Origin: Bombus terrestris
Taxonomy: Eukaryota > Arthropoda > Insecta > Hymenoptera > Apidae
Assembly (NCBI RefSeq): GCF_910591885.1
Contig: NW_025963555.1
Coordinates: 3,968,001-4,032,000, forward strand
Length of the DNA stretch: 64,000 nt
Direction of reading: 5' to 3'
Shown here: piece after piece, positions 1-12,420 of the stretch
How the letters are laid out: each line of letters opens with the position of its first letter
How positions within the stretch are numbered: the stretch's first letter is position 1
Made by a program: the position numbers and the translations under genes
Notes under the pieces: model-generated
What the model saw: only the letters and a program-made list of their open reading frames with translations
The model's database searches: none
Told to the model about the DNA's origin: nothing

Positions 1-230
1 CGTAGCAGTACATAACGTTATGCGGTATAACGTAGTAGCACATAACGTTATACGTTACTACGTAGTAGTACATAACGTCAAACGTCACATAGTGATACAA
101 TGTAACGTTATACGTTATAATGTAGAAGTACAAAACGTTATACGTTATAACGTAGTAGTACATAACGTCAAACGTCACATAGTGATACAGTATAGCGTTA
201 TACGTTATAATGTAGAAGTACAAAACGTTA

Positions 231-244
231 TACGTTATAACGTA
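231..244. repeat. 14-bp perfect palindrome at the monomer junction (representative)
   Basis: TACGTTATAACGTA equals its own reverse complement and spans every junction between a monomer ending TACGTTATAA and one starting CGTA. It recurs hundreds of times; this is one of the first perfect copies. In the consensus it overlaps by one base a 10-bp palindrome, ATAACGTTAT, inside the monomer. Confidence 0.95.
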
Positions 245-355
245 GTAGTACATAACGTTATACGTCATATAGTAGTACAATATAACGTTATACGTTATAA
301 CGTAGCAGTACACAACGTTATACGGTATAACGTAGTAGCACATAACGTTATACGT

Positions 356-367
356 TACTACGTAGTA
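356..367. repeat. 12-bp perfect palindrome TACTACGTAGTA (representative)
   Basis: Where a monomer ends TTACTA and the next begins CGTAGTA, the junction forms a different perfect palindrome centred on ACGT. It recurs once or more per HOR, wherever the CGTAGTAGCA...TTACTA subtype occurs. Confidence 0.93.
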
Positions 368-690
368 GCACATAACGTCAAACGTCACATAGTGATACAA
401 TGTAACGTTATACGTTATAATGTAGAAGTACAAAACGTTATACGTTATAACGTAATAGTACATATCTATATACGTCATATAGTGATGCAATATAATGTCA
501 TACGATATAACGTAGAAGTACATAAAGTTATCCGGTATAACGTAGTAGCACATAACGTTATACTTTACTACGTAGTATTACATAACTTCAAACGTCACAC
601 AGTGATACAATGTAACGTTATACGTTATAATGTAGAAGTACAAAACGTTATACGTTATAACGTAGTAGTACATAATGTCAAACGTCACAT

Positions 691-2070
691 AGTGATACAA
701 TATAACGTTATACGTTATAACGTAGAAGTACATAACGTTATACGTTATAACTTAGTAGTATATAACGTTATACGTTATAACGTAGTAGTACATAACGTCA
801 AACGTCACATAGTGATACAATATAACGTTATACGTTATAATGTAGAAGTACAAAACGTTGTACGTTATAACGTAGTAGTACATAATGTCAAACGTCACAT
901 AGTGATACAGCATAACGTTATACGTTATAACGTAGAAGTACAAAACTTTATACGTTATAACGTAGTAGTACAAAACGTTATACGTTATAACGTAGTAGTA
1001 CTTAACGTTATACGTTATAACGTAGTAGTACATAATGTCAAACGTCACATAGTGATACAGCATAACGTTATACGTTATAACGTAGCAGTACATAACGTTA
1101 TACGGTATAACGTAGTAGCACATAACGTTATACGTTACTACGTAGTAGTACATGACGTCAAACGTCAGATAGTGTTACAATGTAACGTTATACGTTATAA
1201 TGTAGAAGTACAAAACGTTATACGTTATAACGTAGTAGTACATAACGTCAAACGTCACATAGTGATACAGTATAACGTTATACGTTATAATGTAGAAGTA
1301 CAAAACGTTATACGTTATAACGTAGTAGTACATAACGTCAAACGTCACATAGTGATACAGTATAACGTTATACGTTATAACGTAGCAGTACATAACGTTA
1401 TGCGGTATAACGTAGTAGCACATAACGTTATACGTTACTACGTAGTAGTACATAACGTCAAACGTCACATAGTGATACAATGTAACGTTATACGTTATAA
1501 TGTAGAAGTACAAAACGTTATACGTTATAACGTAGTAGTACATAACGTCAAACGTCACATAGTGATACAGTATAGCGTTATACGTTATAACGTAGAAGTA
1601 CAAAACGTTATACGTTATAACGTAGTAGTACATAACGTTATACGTCATATAGTAGTACAATATAACGTTATACGTTATAACGTAGCAGTACACAACGTTA
1701 TACGGTATAACGTAGTAGCACATAACGTTATACGTTACTACGTAGTAGTACATAACGTCAAACGTCACATAGTGATACAATGTAACGTTATACGTTATAA
1801 TGTAGAAGTACAAAACGTTATACGTTATAACGTAATAGTACATATCTATATACGTCATATAGTGATGCAATATAATGTCATACGATATAACGTAGAAGTA
1901 CATAAAGTTATCCGGTATAACGTAGTAGCACATAACGTTATACTTTACTACGTAGTATTACATAACTTCAAACGTCACACAGTGATACAATGTAACGTTA
2001 TACGTTATAATGTAGAAGTACAAAACGTTATACGTTATAACGTAGTAGTACATAATGTCAAACGTCACAT
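691..2070. repeat. 46-mer HOR (1,380 bp), copy 1
   Basis: Forty-six monomers read in order. The unit opens with AGTGATACAATATAACG, then a CTTAGTAGTATATAACG monomer at 751. It has a TGACGTCA-bearing monomer at 1,141 and a diverged trio at 1,831-1,920 (CGTAATAGTACATATCTATA, then AGTGATGCAATATAATG, then CATAAAGTTATCCGG). It ends with a CATAATGTCA monomer. The same order recurs at 3,421, 9,661, 11,041 and 13,771. Confidence 0.88.
1153..1160. other. TGACGTCA octamer in a marker monomer (representative)
   Basis: The monomer at 1,141-1,170 carries a perfect 8-bp palindrome TGACGTCA, usually followed by AACGTCAGAT and a next monomer starting AGTGTTACAATG. TGACGTCA is the consensus cAMP-response element bound by CREB/ATF-type bZIP proteins in animals and related factors elsewhere. 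I see no promoter context, so this is reported as a sequence motif that marks HOR copies, not as a regulatory site. Confidence 0.6.
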
Positions 2071-2700
2071 AGTGATACAGTATAACGTTATACGTTATAA
2101 CGTAGAAGTACAAAACTTTATACGTTATAACGTAGTAGTACTTAACGTTATACGTTACTGCGTAGTAGTACATAACGTTATACGTCATATAGTAGTACAA
2201 TATAACGTTATACGTTATAACGTAGCAGTACATAACGTTATACGGTATAACGTAGTAGCACATAACGTTATACTTTACTACGTAGTAGTACATAACGTCA
2301 TACGTCCTATAGTGATACAATGTAACGTTATACGTTAAAATGTAGAAGTACAAATCTTTATACGTTATAACGTAGTAGTACTTAACGTTATACGTTACTG
2401 CGTAGTAGTACATAACGTTATACGTCATATAGTAGTACAATATAACGTTATACGTTATAACGTAGCAGTACATACCGTTATACGGTATAACGTAGTAGCA
2501 CATAACGTTATACGTTACTACGTAGTAGTACATAACGTCAAACGTCACATAGTGATACAATGTAACGTTATACGTTATAATGTAGAAGTACAAAACGTTA
2601 TACGTTATAACGTAGTAGTACATAACGTTATACGTCATATAGTAGTACAATATAACGTTATACGTTATAACGTTGCAGTACACAACGTTATACGGTATAA

Positions 2701-2880
2701 CGTAGTAGCACATAACGTTATACGTTACTACGTAGTAGTACATAACGTCAAACGTCACATAGTGATACAATGTAACGTTATACGTTATAACGTAGTAGCA
2801 CATAACGTTATACGTTACTACGTAGTAGTACATAACGTCAAACGTCACATAGTGATACAATGTAACGTTATACGTTATAA
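2701..2880. repeat. 90-bp trimer duplicated in tandem
   Basis: A three-monomer set occurs twice in a row, at 2,701-2,790 and 2,791-2,880: CGTAGTAGCA...TTACTA, then CGTAGTAGTA...CACAT, then AGTGATACAATG...TTATAA. The sister block at 5,431-5,520 has a single trimer followed directly by a TGTAGAAGTA monomer, so this is a local three-monomer gain. The doubled form reappears at 13,051-13,230. Confidence 0.8.
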
Positions 2881-3420
2881 TGTAGAAGTACAAAACGTTA
2901 TACGTTATAACGTAGTAGTACATAACGTCAAACGTCACATAGTGATACAGTATAACGTTATACGTTATAATGTAGAAGTACAAAACGTTATACTTTATAA
3001 CGTAGTAGTACATAACGTCAAACGTCACATAGTGATACAGTATAACGTTATACGTTATAACGTAGAAGTACAAAACGTTATACGTTATAACGTAGTACTA
3101 CTTAACGTTATACGTCATATAGTGATACAATGTAACGTTATACGTTATAATGTAGAAGTACAAAACGTTATACGTTATAACGTAGTAGTACATAACGTGA
3201 AACGTCACACAGTGATGCAATATAACGTCATACGTTATAACGTAGAAGTACATAAAGTTATCCGGTATAACGTAGTAACACATAACGTTATACTTTACTA
3301 CGTAGAATTATATAACGTCAAACGTCACATAGTGATACAATGTAACGTTATACGTTATAATGTAGAAGTACAAAACGTTGTACGTTATAACGTAGTAGTA
3401 CATAATGTCAAACGTCACAT

Positions 3421-4800
3421 AGTGATACAATATAACGTTATACGTTATAACGTAGAAGTACATAACGTTATACGTTATAACTTAGTAGTATATAACGTTA
3501 TACGTTATAACGTAGTAGTACATAACGTCAAACGTCACATAGTGATACAATATAACGTTATACGTTATAATGTAGAAGTACAAAACGTTGTACGTTATAA
3601 CGTAGTAGTACATAATGTCAAACGTCACATAGTGATACAGCATAACGTTATACGTTATAACGTAGAAGTACAAAACTTTATACGTTATAACGTAGTAGTA
3701 CAAAACGTTATACGTTATAACGTAGTAGTACTTAACGTTATACGTTATAACGTAGTAGTACATAATGTCAAACGTCACATAGTGATACAGCATAACGTTA
3801 TACGTTATAACGTAGCAGTACATAACGTTATACGGTATAACGTAGTAGCACATAACGTTATACGTTACTACGTAGTAGTACATGACGTCAAACGTCAGAT
3901 AGTGTTACAATGTAACGTTATACGTTATAATGTAGAAGTACAAAACGTTATACGTTATAACGTAGTAGTACATAACGTCAAACGTCACATAGTGATACAG
4001 TATAACGTTATACGTTATAATGTAGAAGTACAAAACGTTATACGTTATAACGTAGTAGTACATAACGTCAAACGTCACATAGTGATACAGTATAACGTTA
4101 TACGTTATAACGTAGCAGTACATAACGTTATGCGGTATAACGTAGTAGCACATAACGTTATACGTTACTACGTAGTAGTACATAACGTCAAACGTCACAT
4201 AGTGATACAATGTAACGTTATACGTTATAATGTAGAAGTACAAAACGTTATACGTTATAACGTAGTAGTACATAACGTCAAACGTCACATAGTGATACAG
4301 TATAGCGTTATACGTTATAATGTAGAAGTACAAAACGTTATACGTTATAACGTAGTAGTACATAACGTTATACGTCATATAGTAGTACAATATAACGTTA
4401 TACGTTATAACGTAGCAGTACACAACGTTATACGGTATAACGTAGTAGCACATAACGTTATACGTTACTACGTAGTAGCACATAACGTCAAACGTCACAT
4501 AGTGATACAATGTAACGTTATACGTTATAATGTAGAAGTACAAAACGTTATACGTTATAACGTAATAGTACATATCTATATACGTCATATAGTGATGCAA
4601 TATAATGTCATACGATATAACGTAGAAGTACATAAAGTTATCCGGTATAACGTAGTAGCACATAACGTTATACTTTACTACGTAGTATTACATAACTTCA
4701 AACGTCACATAGTGATACAATGTAACGTTATACGTTATAATGTAGAAGTACAAAACGTTATACGTTATAACGTAGTAGTACATAATGTCAAACGTCACAT
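3421..4800. repeat. 46-mer HOR (1,380 bp), copy 2
   Basis: This copy matches 691-2,070 at 2,730 bp distance in the same monomer order. Its TGACGTCA monomer is at 3,871 and its diverged trio at 4,561-4,650. The homology with copy 1 extends beyond the HOR: about 601-2,790 aligns with 3,331-5,520, so a 2,730-bp block was duplicated. Confidence 0.86.
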
Positions 4801-5640
4801 AGTGATACAGTATAACGTTATACATTATAACGTAGAAGTACAAAACTTTATACGTTATAACGTAGTAGTACTTAACGTTATACGTTACTGCGTAGTAGTA
4901 CATAACGTTATACGTCATATAGTAGTACAATATAACGTTATACGTTATAACGTAGCAGTACATTACGTTATACGGTATAACGTAGTAGCACATAACGTTA
5001 TACTTTACTACGTAGTATTACATAACGTCATACGTCCTATAGTGATACAATGTAACGTTATACGTTAAAGTGTAGAAGTACAAATCTTTATACGTTATAA
5101 CGTAGTAGTACTTAACGTTATACGTTACTGCGTAGTAGTACATAACGTTATACGTCATATAGTGGTACAATATAACGTTATACGTTATAACGTAGCAGTA
5201 CATACCGTTATACGGTATAACGTAGTAGCACATAACGTTATACGTTACTACGTAGTAGTACATAACGTCAAACGTCACATAGTGATACAATGTAACGTTA
5301 TACGTTATAATGTAGAAGTACAAAACGTTATACGTTATAACGTAGTAGTACATAACGTTATACGTCATATAGTAGTACAATATAACGTTATACGTTATAA
5401 CGTTGCAGTACACAACGTTATACGGTATAACGTAGTAGCACATAACGTTATACGTTACTACGTAGTAGTACATAACGTCAAACGTCACATAGTGATACAA
5501 TGTAACGTTATACGTTATAATGTAGAAGTACAAAACGTTATACGTTATAACGTAGTAGTACATAACGTAGAACGTCACATGGTGATACAGTATAACGTTA
5601 TACGTTATAATGTAGAAGTACAAAACGTTATACTTTATAA

Positions 5641-6690
5641 CGTAGTAGTACATAACGTCAAACGTCACATAGTGATACAGTATAACGTTATACGTTATAA
5701 CGTAGAAGTACAAAACGTTATACGTTATAACGTAGTAGTACTTAACGTTATACGTCATATAGTGATACAATGTAACGTTATACGTTATAATGTAGAAGTA
5801 CAAAACGTTATACGTTATAACGTACTAGTACATAACGTAATCCGGTATAACGTAATAGTACATATCTATATACGTCATATGGTGATGCAATATAACGTCA
5901 TACGTTATAACGTAGTAGTACATAACGTTATACGTCATATAGTAGTACAATATAACGTTATACGTTATAACGTAGCAGTACATAACGTTATACGGTATAA
6001 CGTAGTAGCACATAACGTTATACGTTACTGCGTAGTAGTTCATAACGTCAAACCTCACATAGTGATACAGTGTAACGTTATACGTTATAGTGTAGAAGTA
6101 CAAAACGTTATACGTTATAACGTAATAGTACATATCTATATACGTCATATAGTGATGCAATATAATGTCATACGTTATAACGTAGAAGTACATAAAGTTA
6201 TCCGGTATAACGTAGTAGCACTTAACGTTATACTTTACTACGTAGTATTACATAACGTCAAACGTCACATAGTGATACAATGTAACGTTTGACGTTATAA
6301 TGTAGAAGTACAAAACGTTATACGTTATAACGTAGTAGTACATAATGTCAAACGTCACATAGTGATACAGTATAACGTTATACGTTATAACGTAGAAGTA
6401 CAAAACTTTATACGCTATAACGTAGTAGTACTTAACGTTATACGTTACTGCGTAGTAGTACATAACGTTATACGTCATATAGTAGTACAATATAACGTTA
6501 TACGTTATAACGTAGCAGTACATAACGTTATACGGTATAACGTAGTAGCACATAACGTTATACGTTACAACGTAGTAGTACATAACGTCATACGTCCTAT
6601 AGTGATACAATGTAACGTTATACGTTATAACGTAGTAGTATATAACGTTATACGTTATAACGTAGTAGTACATAACGTCAAACGTCACAT
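5641..6690. repeat. Block shared with 15,961-17,010
   Basis: About 1,050 bp aligns with 15,961-17,010 at a distance of 10,320 bp (344 monomers). Shared rare variants include CGTACTAGTACATAACGTAA at 5,821, AACCTCACAT at 6,051 and TACGCTATAA near 6,411. One shared variant differs in detail: AACGTTTGACG here against AACGTTAGACG in the partner. The TGA made here (6,290-6,292) ends the plus-strand open frame. A flanking piece, 5,011-5,490, also has a partner, at 15,361 onward, but at 10,350 bp, so one monomer was gained or lost between the two pieces. Confidence 0.8.
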
Positions 6691-7200
6691 AGTGATACAA
6701 TGTAACGTTATACGTTATAATGTAGAAGTACAAAACGTTATACGTTATAACGTAGTAGTACATAACGTAGAACGTCACATGGTGATACAGTATAACGTTA
6801 TACGTTATAATGTAGAAGTACAAAACGTTATACGTTATAACGTAGTAGTACATAATGTCAAACGTCACATAGTGATACAGTATAACGTTATACGTTATAA
6901 TGTAGAAGTACAAAACGTTATACGTTATAACGTAGTAGTACATAATGTCAAACGTCACATAGTGATACAGTATAACGTTATACGTTATAACGTAGAAGTA
7001 CAAAACTTTATACGTTATAACGTAGTAGTACTTAACGTTATACGTTACTGCGTAGTAGTACATAACGTTATACGTCATATAGTAGTACAATATAACGTTA
7101 TACGTTATAACGTAGCAGTACATAACGTTATACGGTATAACGTAGTGGCACATAACGTTATACGTTACTACGTAGTAGTACATAACGTCAAACGTCACAT

Positions 7201-8670
7201 AGTGATACAATATAACGTTATACGTTATAACGTAGTTGTACATAACGTTATACGTTACTACGTAGTATTACATAACGTCAAACGTCACATAGTGATACAA
7301 TGTAACGTTATACGTTATAATGTAGAAGTACAAAACGTTATACGTTATAACGTAGTAGTACATATCGTCAAACGTCACATAGTGATACAATATAACGTTA
7401 TACGTTATAATGCAGAAGCACAAAACGTTATACGTTATAACGTAGTAGTACTTAACGTTATACGTTACTGCGTAGTAGTACATAACGTTATACGTCATAT
7501 AGTAGTACACTATAACGTTATACGTTATAACGCAGCAGTACACAACGTTATACGTTATAACGTAGTAGCACATAACGTTATACGTTACTACGTAGTAGTA
7601 CATAACGTCAAACGTCACATAGTGATACAATGTAACGTTATACGTTATAATGTAGAAGTACAAAACGTTATACGTTATAACGTAGTAGTACATAACGTCA
7701 AACGTCACATAGTGATACAGTATAACGTTATACGTTATAATGTAGAAGTACAAAACGTTATACTTTATAACGTAGTAGTACATAACGTCAAACGTCACAT
7801 AGTGATACAGTATAACGTTATACGTTATAACGTAGAAGTACAAAACGTTATACGTTATAACGTAGTAGTACTTAACGTTATACGTCATATAGTGATACAA
7901 TGTAACGTTATACGTTATAATGTAGAAGTACAAAACGTTATACGTTATAACGTAGTAGTACATAACGTGAAACGTCACACAGTGATGCAATATAACGTCA
8001 TACGTTATAACGTAGAAGTACATAAAGTTATCCGGTATAACGTAGTAACACATAACGTTATACTTTACTACGTAGAATTATATAACGTCAAACGTCACAT
8101 AGTGATACAATGTAACGTTATACGTTATAATGTAGAAGTACAAAACGTTGTACGTTATAACGTAGTAGTACATAATGTCAAACGTCACATAGTGATACAA
8201 TATAACGTTATACGTTATAACGTAGAAGTACATAACGTTATACGTTATAACTTAGTAGTATATAACGTTATACGTTATAACGTAGTAGTACATAACGTCA
8301 AACGTCACATAGTGATACAATATAACGTTATACGTTATAATGTAGAAGTACAAAACGTTGTACGTTATAACGTAGTAGTACATAATGTCAAACGTCACAT
8401 AGTGATACAGCATAACGTTATACGTTATAACGTAGAAGTACAAAACTTTATACGTTATAACGTAGTAGTACAAAACGTTATACGTTATAACGTAGTAGTA
8501 CTTAACGTTATACGTTATAACGTAGTAGTACATAATGTCAAACGTCACATAGTGATACAGCATAACGTTATACGTTATAACGTAGCAGTACATAACGTTA
8601 TACGGTATAACGTAGTAGCACATAACGTTATACGTTACTACGTAGTAGTACATGACGTCAAACGTCAGAT
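7201..8670. repeat. 49-mer block (1,470 bp), tandem copy 1
   Basis: This is the first of two adjacent copies of a 1,470-bp block. Shared rare variants between 7,201-8,670 and 8,671-10,140 are CGTAGTTGTA (7,231 and 8,701), CATATCGTCA (7,361 and 8,831), AGTAGTACAC (7,501 and 8,971), CGCAGCAGTA (7,531 and 9,001) and CGTAGAATTATATAACG (8,071 and 9,541). This copy alone has TGCAGAAGCA at 7,411. Confidence 0.87.
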
Positions 8671-10140
8671 AGTGATACAATATAACGTTATACGTTATAA
8701 CGTAGTTGTACATAACGTTATACGTTACTACGTAGTATTACATAACGTCAAACGTCACATAGTGATACAATGTAACGTTATACGTTATAATGTAGAAGTA
8801 CAAAACGTTATACGTTATAACGTAGTAGTACATATCGTCAAACGTCACATAGTGATACAGTATAACGTTATACGTTATAACGTAGAAGTACAAAACGTTA
8901 TACGTTATAACGTAGTAGTACTTAACGTTATACGTTACTGCGTAGTAGTACATAACGTTATACGTCATATAGTAGTACACTATAACGTTATACGTTATAA
9001 CGCAGCAGTACACAACGTTATACGTTATAACGTAGTAGCACATAACGTTATACGTTACTACGTAGTAGTACATAACGTCAAACGTCACATAGTGATACAA
9101 TGTAACGTTATACGTTATAATGTAGAAGTACAAAACGTTATACGTTATAACGTAGTAGTACATAACGTCAAACGTCACATAGTGATACAGTATAACGTTA
9201 TACGTTATAATGTAGAAGTACAAAACGTTATACTTTATAACGTAGTAGTACATAACGTCAAACGTCACATAGTGATACAGTATAACGTTATACGTTATAA
9301 CGTAGAAGTACAAAACGTTATACGTTATAACGTAGTAGTACTTAACGTTATACGTCATATAGTGATACAATGTAACGTTATACGTTATAATGTAGAAGTA
9401 CAAAACGTTATACGTTATAACGTAGTAGTACATAACGTGAAACGTCACACAGTGATGCAATATAACGTCATACGTTATAACGTAGAAGTACATAAAGTTA
9501 TCCGGTATAACGTAGTAACACATAACGTTATACTTTACTACGTAGAATTATATAACGTCAAACGTCACATAGTGATACAATGTAACGTTATACGTTATAA
9601 TGTAGAAGTACAAAACGTTGTACGTTATAACGTAGTAGTACATAATGTCAAACGTCACATAGTGATACAATATAACGTTATACGTTATAACGTAGAAGTA
9701 CATAACGTTATACGTTATAACTTAGTAGTATATAACGTTATACGTTATAACGTAGTAGTACATAACGTCAAACGTCACATAGTGATACAATATAACGTTA
9801 TACGTTATAATGTAGAAGTACAAAACGTTGTACGTTATAACGTAGTAGTACATAATGTCAAACGTCACATAGTGATACAGCATAACGTTATACGTTATAA
9901 CGTAGAAGTACAAAACTTTATACGTTATAACGTAGTAGTACAAAACGTTATACGTTATAACGTAGTAGTACTTAACGTTATACGTTATAACGTAGTAGTA
10001 CATAATGTCAAACGTCACATAGTGATACAGCATAACGTTATACGTTATAACGTAGCAGTACATAACGTTATACGGTATAACGTAGTAGCACATAACGTTA
10101 TACGTTACTACGTAGTAGTACATGACGTCAAACGTCAGAT
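8671..10140. repeat. 49-mer block (1,470 bp), tandem copy 2
   Basis: This is the second copy of the 1,470-bp tandem pair. Homology stops at 10,141, where this copy continues AGTGTTACAATG while copy 1 continues AGTGATACAATATAACG at 8,671. Its 3' part (from 9,661) is also the start of a 46-mer HOR, so HOR boundaries overlap: different duplication events cut the array at different places. Confidence 0.85.
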
Positions 10141-11040
10141 AGTGTTACAATGTAACGTTATACGTTATAATGTAGAAGTACAAAACGTTATACGTTATAA
10201 CGTAGTAGTACATAACGTCAAACGTCACATAGTGATACAGTATAACGTTATACGTTATAATGTAGAAGTACAAAACGTTATACGTTATAACGTAGTAGTA
10301 CATAACGTCAAACGTCACATAGTGATACAGTATAACGTTATACGTTATAACGTAGCAGTACATAACGTTATGCGGTATAACGTAGTAGCACATAACGTTA
10401 TACGTTACTACGTAGTAGTACATAACGTCAAACGTCACATAGTGATACAATGTAACGTTATACGTTATAATGTAGAAGTACAAAACGTTATACGTTATAA
10501 CGTAGTAGTACATAACGTCAAACGTCACATAGTGATACAGTATAGCGTTATACGTTATAATGTAGAAGTACAAAACGTTATACGTTATAACGTAGTAGTA
10601 CATAACGTTATACGTCATATAGTAGTACAATATAACGTTATACGTTATAACGTAGCAGTACACAACGTTATACGGTATAACGTAGTAGCACATAACGTTA
10701 TACGTTACTACGTAGTAGCACATAACGTCAAACGTCACATAGTGATACAATGTAACGTTATACGTTATAATGTAGAAGTACAAAACGTTATACGTTATAA
10801 CGTAATAGTACATATCTATATACGTCATATAGTGATGCAATATAATGTCATACGATATAACGTAGAAGTACATAAAGTTATCCGGTATAACGTAGTAGCA
10901 CATAACGTTATACTTTACTACGTAGTATTACATAACTTCAAACGTCACACAGTGATACAATGTAACGTTATACGTTATAATGTAGAAGTACAAAACGTTA
11001 TACGTTATAACGTAGTAGTACATAATGTCAAACGTCACAT
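9661..11040. repeat. 46-mer HOR (1,380 bp), copy 3
   Basis: Same monomer order as 691-2,070. It is followed directly by copy 4 at 11,041, making a true tandem HOR pair. The flanking homology to subarray start (about 2,800-4,800 against 9,040-11,040, at 6,240 bp) shows that copy 3 derives from the same block as copy 2. Confidence 0.87.
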
Positions 11041-12420
11041 AGTGATACAATATAACGTTATACGTTATAACGTAGAAGTACATAACGTTATACGTTATTA
11101 CTTAGTAGTATATAACGTTATACGTTATAACGTAGTAGTACATAACGTCAAACGTCACATAGTGATACAATATAACGTTATACGTTATAATGTAGAAGTA
11201 CAAAACGTTGTACGTTATAACGTAGTAGTACATAATGTCAAACGTCACATAGTGATACAGCATAACGTTATACGTTATAACGTAGAAGTACAAAACTTTA
11301 TACGTTATAACGTAGTAGTACAAAACGTTATACGTTATAACGTAGTAGTACTTAACGTTATACGTTATAACGTAGTAGTACATAATGTCAAACGTCACAT
11401 AGTGATACAGCATAACGTTATACGTTATAACGTAGCAGTACATAACGTTATACGGTATAACGTAGTAGCACATAACGTTATACGTTACTACGTAGTAGTA
11501 CATGACGTCAAACGTCAGATAGTGTTACAATGTAACGTTATACGTTATAATGTAGAAGTACAAAACGTTATACGTTATAACGTAGTAGTACATAACGTCA
11601 AACGTCACATAGTGATACAGTATAACGTTATACGTTATAATGTAGAAGTACAAAACGTTATACGTTATAACGTAGTAGTGCATAATGTCAAACGTCACAT
11701 AGTGATACAGTATAACGTTATACGTTATAACGTAGCAGTGCATAACGTTATACGGTATAACGTAGTAGCACATAACGTTATACGTTACTACGTAGTAGTA
11801 CATAACGTCAAACGTCACATAGTGATACAATGTAACGTTATACGTTATAATGTAGAAGTACAAAACGTTATACGTTATAACGTAGTAGTACATAACGTCA
11901 AACGTCACATAGTGATACAGTATAGCGTTATACGTTATAATGTAGAAGTACAAAACGTTATACGTTATAACGTAGTAGTACATAACGTTATACGTCATAT
12001 AGTAGTACAATATAACGTTATACGTTATAACGTAGCAGTACACAACGTTATACGGTATAACGTAGTAGCACATAACGTTATACGTTACTACGTAGTAGCA
12101 CATAACGTCAAACGTCACATAGTGATACAATGTAACGTTATACGTTATAATGTAGAAGTACAAAACGTTATACGTTATAACGTAATAGTACATATCTATA
12201 TACGTCATATAGTGATGCAATATAATGTCATACGATATAACGTAGAAGTACATAAAGTTATCCGGTATAACGTAGTAGCACATAACGTTATACTTTACTA
12301 CGTAGTATTACATAACTTCAAACGTCACACAGTGATACAATGTAACGTTATACGTTATAATGTAGAAGTACAAAACGTTATACGTTATAACGTAGTAGTA
12401 CATAATGTCAAACGTCACAT
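11041..12420. repeat. 46-mer HOR (1,380 bp), copy 4
   Basis: Tandem partner of copy 3. Private changes include GTAGTAGTGCATAATGTCA at 11,671, CGTAGCAGTG at 11,731 and TACGTTATTA at 11,091. Sequence after 12,421 matches sequence after 4,801, so the extra copy is an insertion of one HOR unit relative to the block at 2.8-5.5 kb. Confidence 0.87.

Larger units (their letters stand above)
1..690. repeat. 46-mer HOR, partial copy at the window edge
   Basis: This segment matches 1,381-2,070 at a distance of 1,380 bp, including the TGCGGTATAA monomer at 1-30 and the TATAGCG variant near 191. I noticed one difference (CGTAGTAGCA at 361 against CGTAGTAGTA at 1,741). It is the 3' half of a 1,380-bp unit whose start lies outside the window. 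Confidence 0.85.

Noticed and set aside
1153..1160. Promoter or enhancer element at TGACGTCA
   Set aside because: There is no associated gene, and the octamer is linked to neighbouring variants as a haplotype; kept only as a marker and a testable observation.
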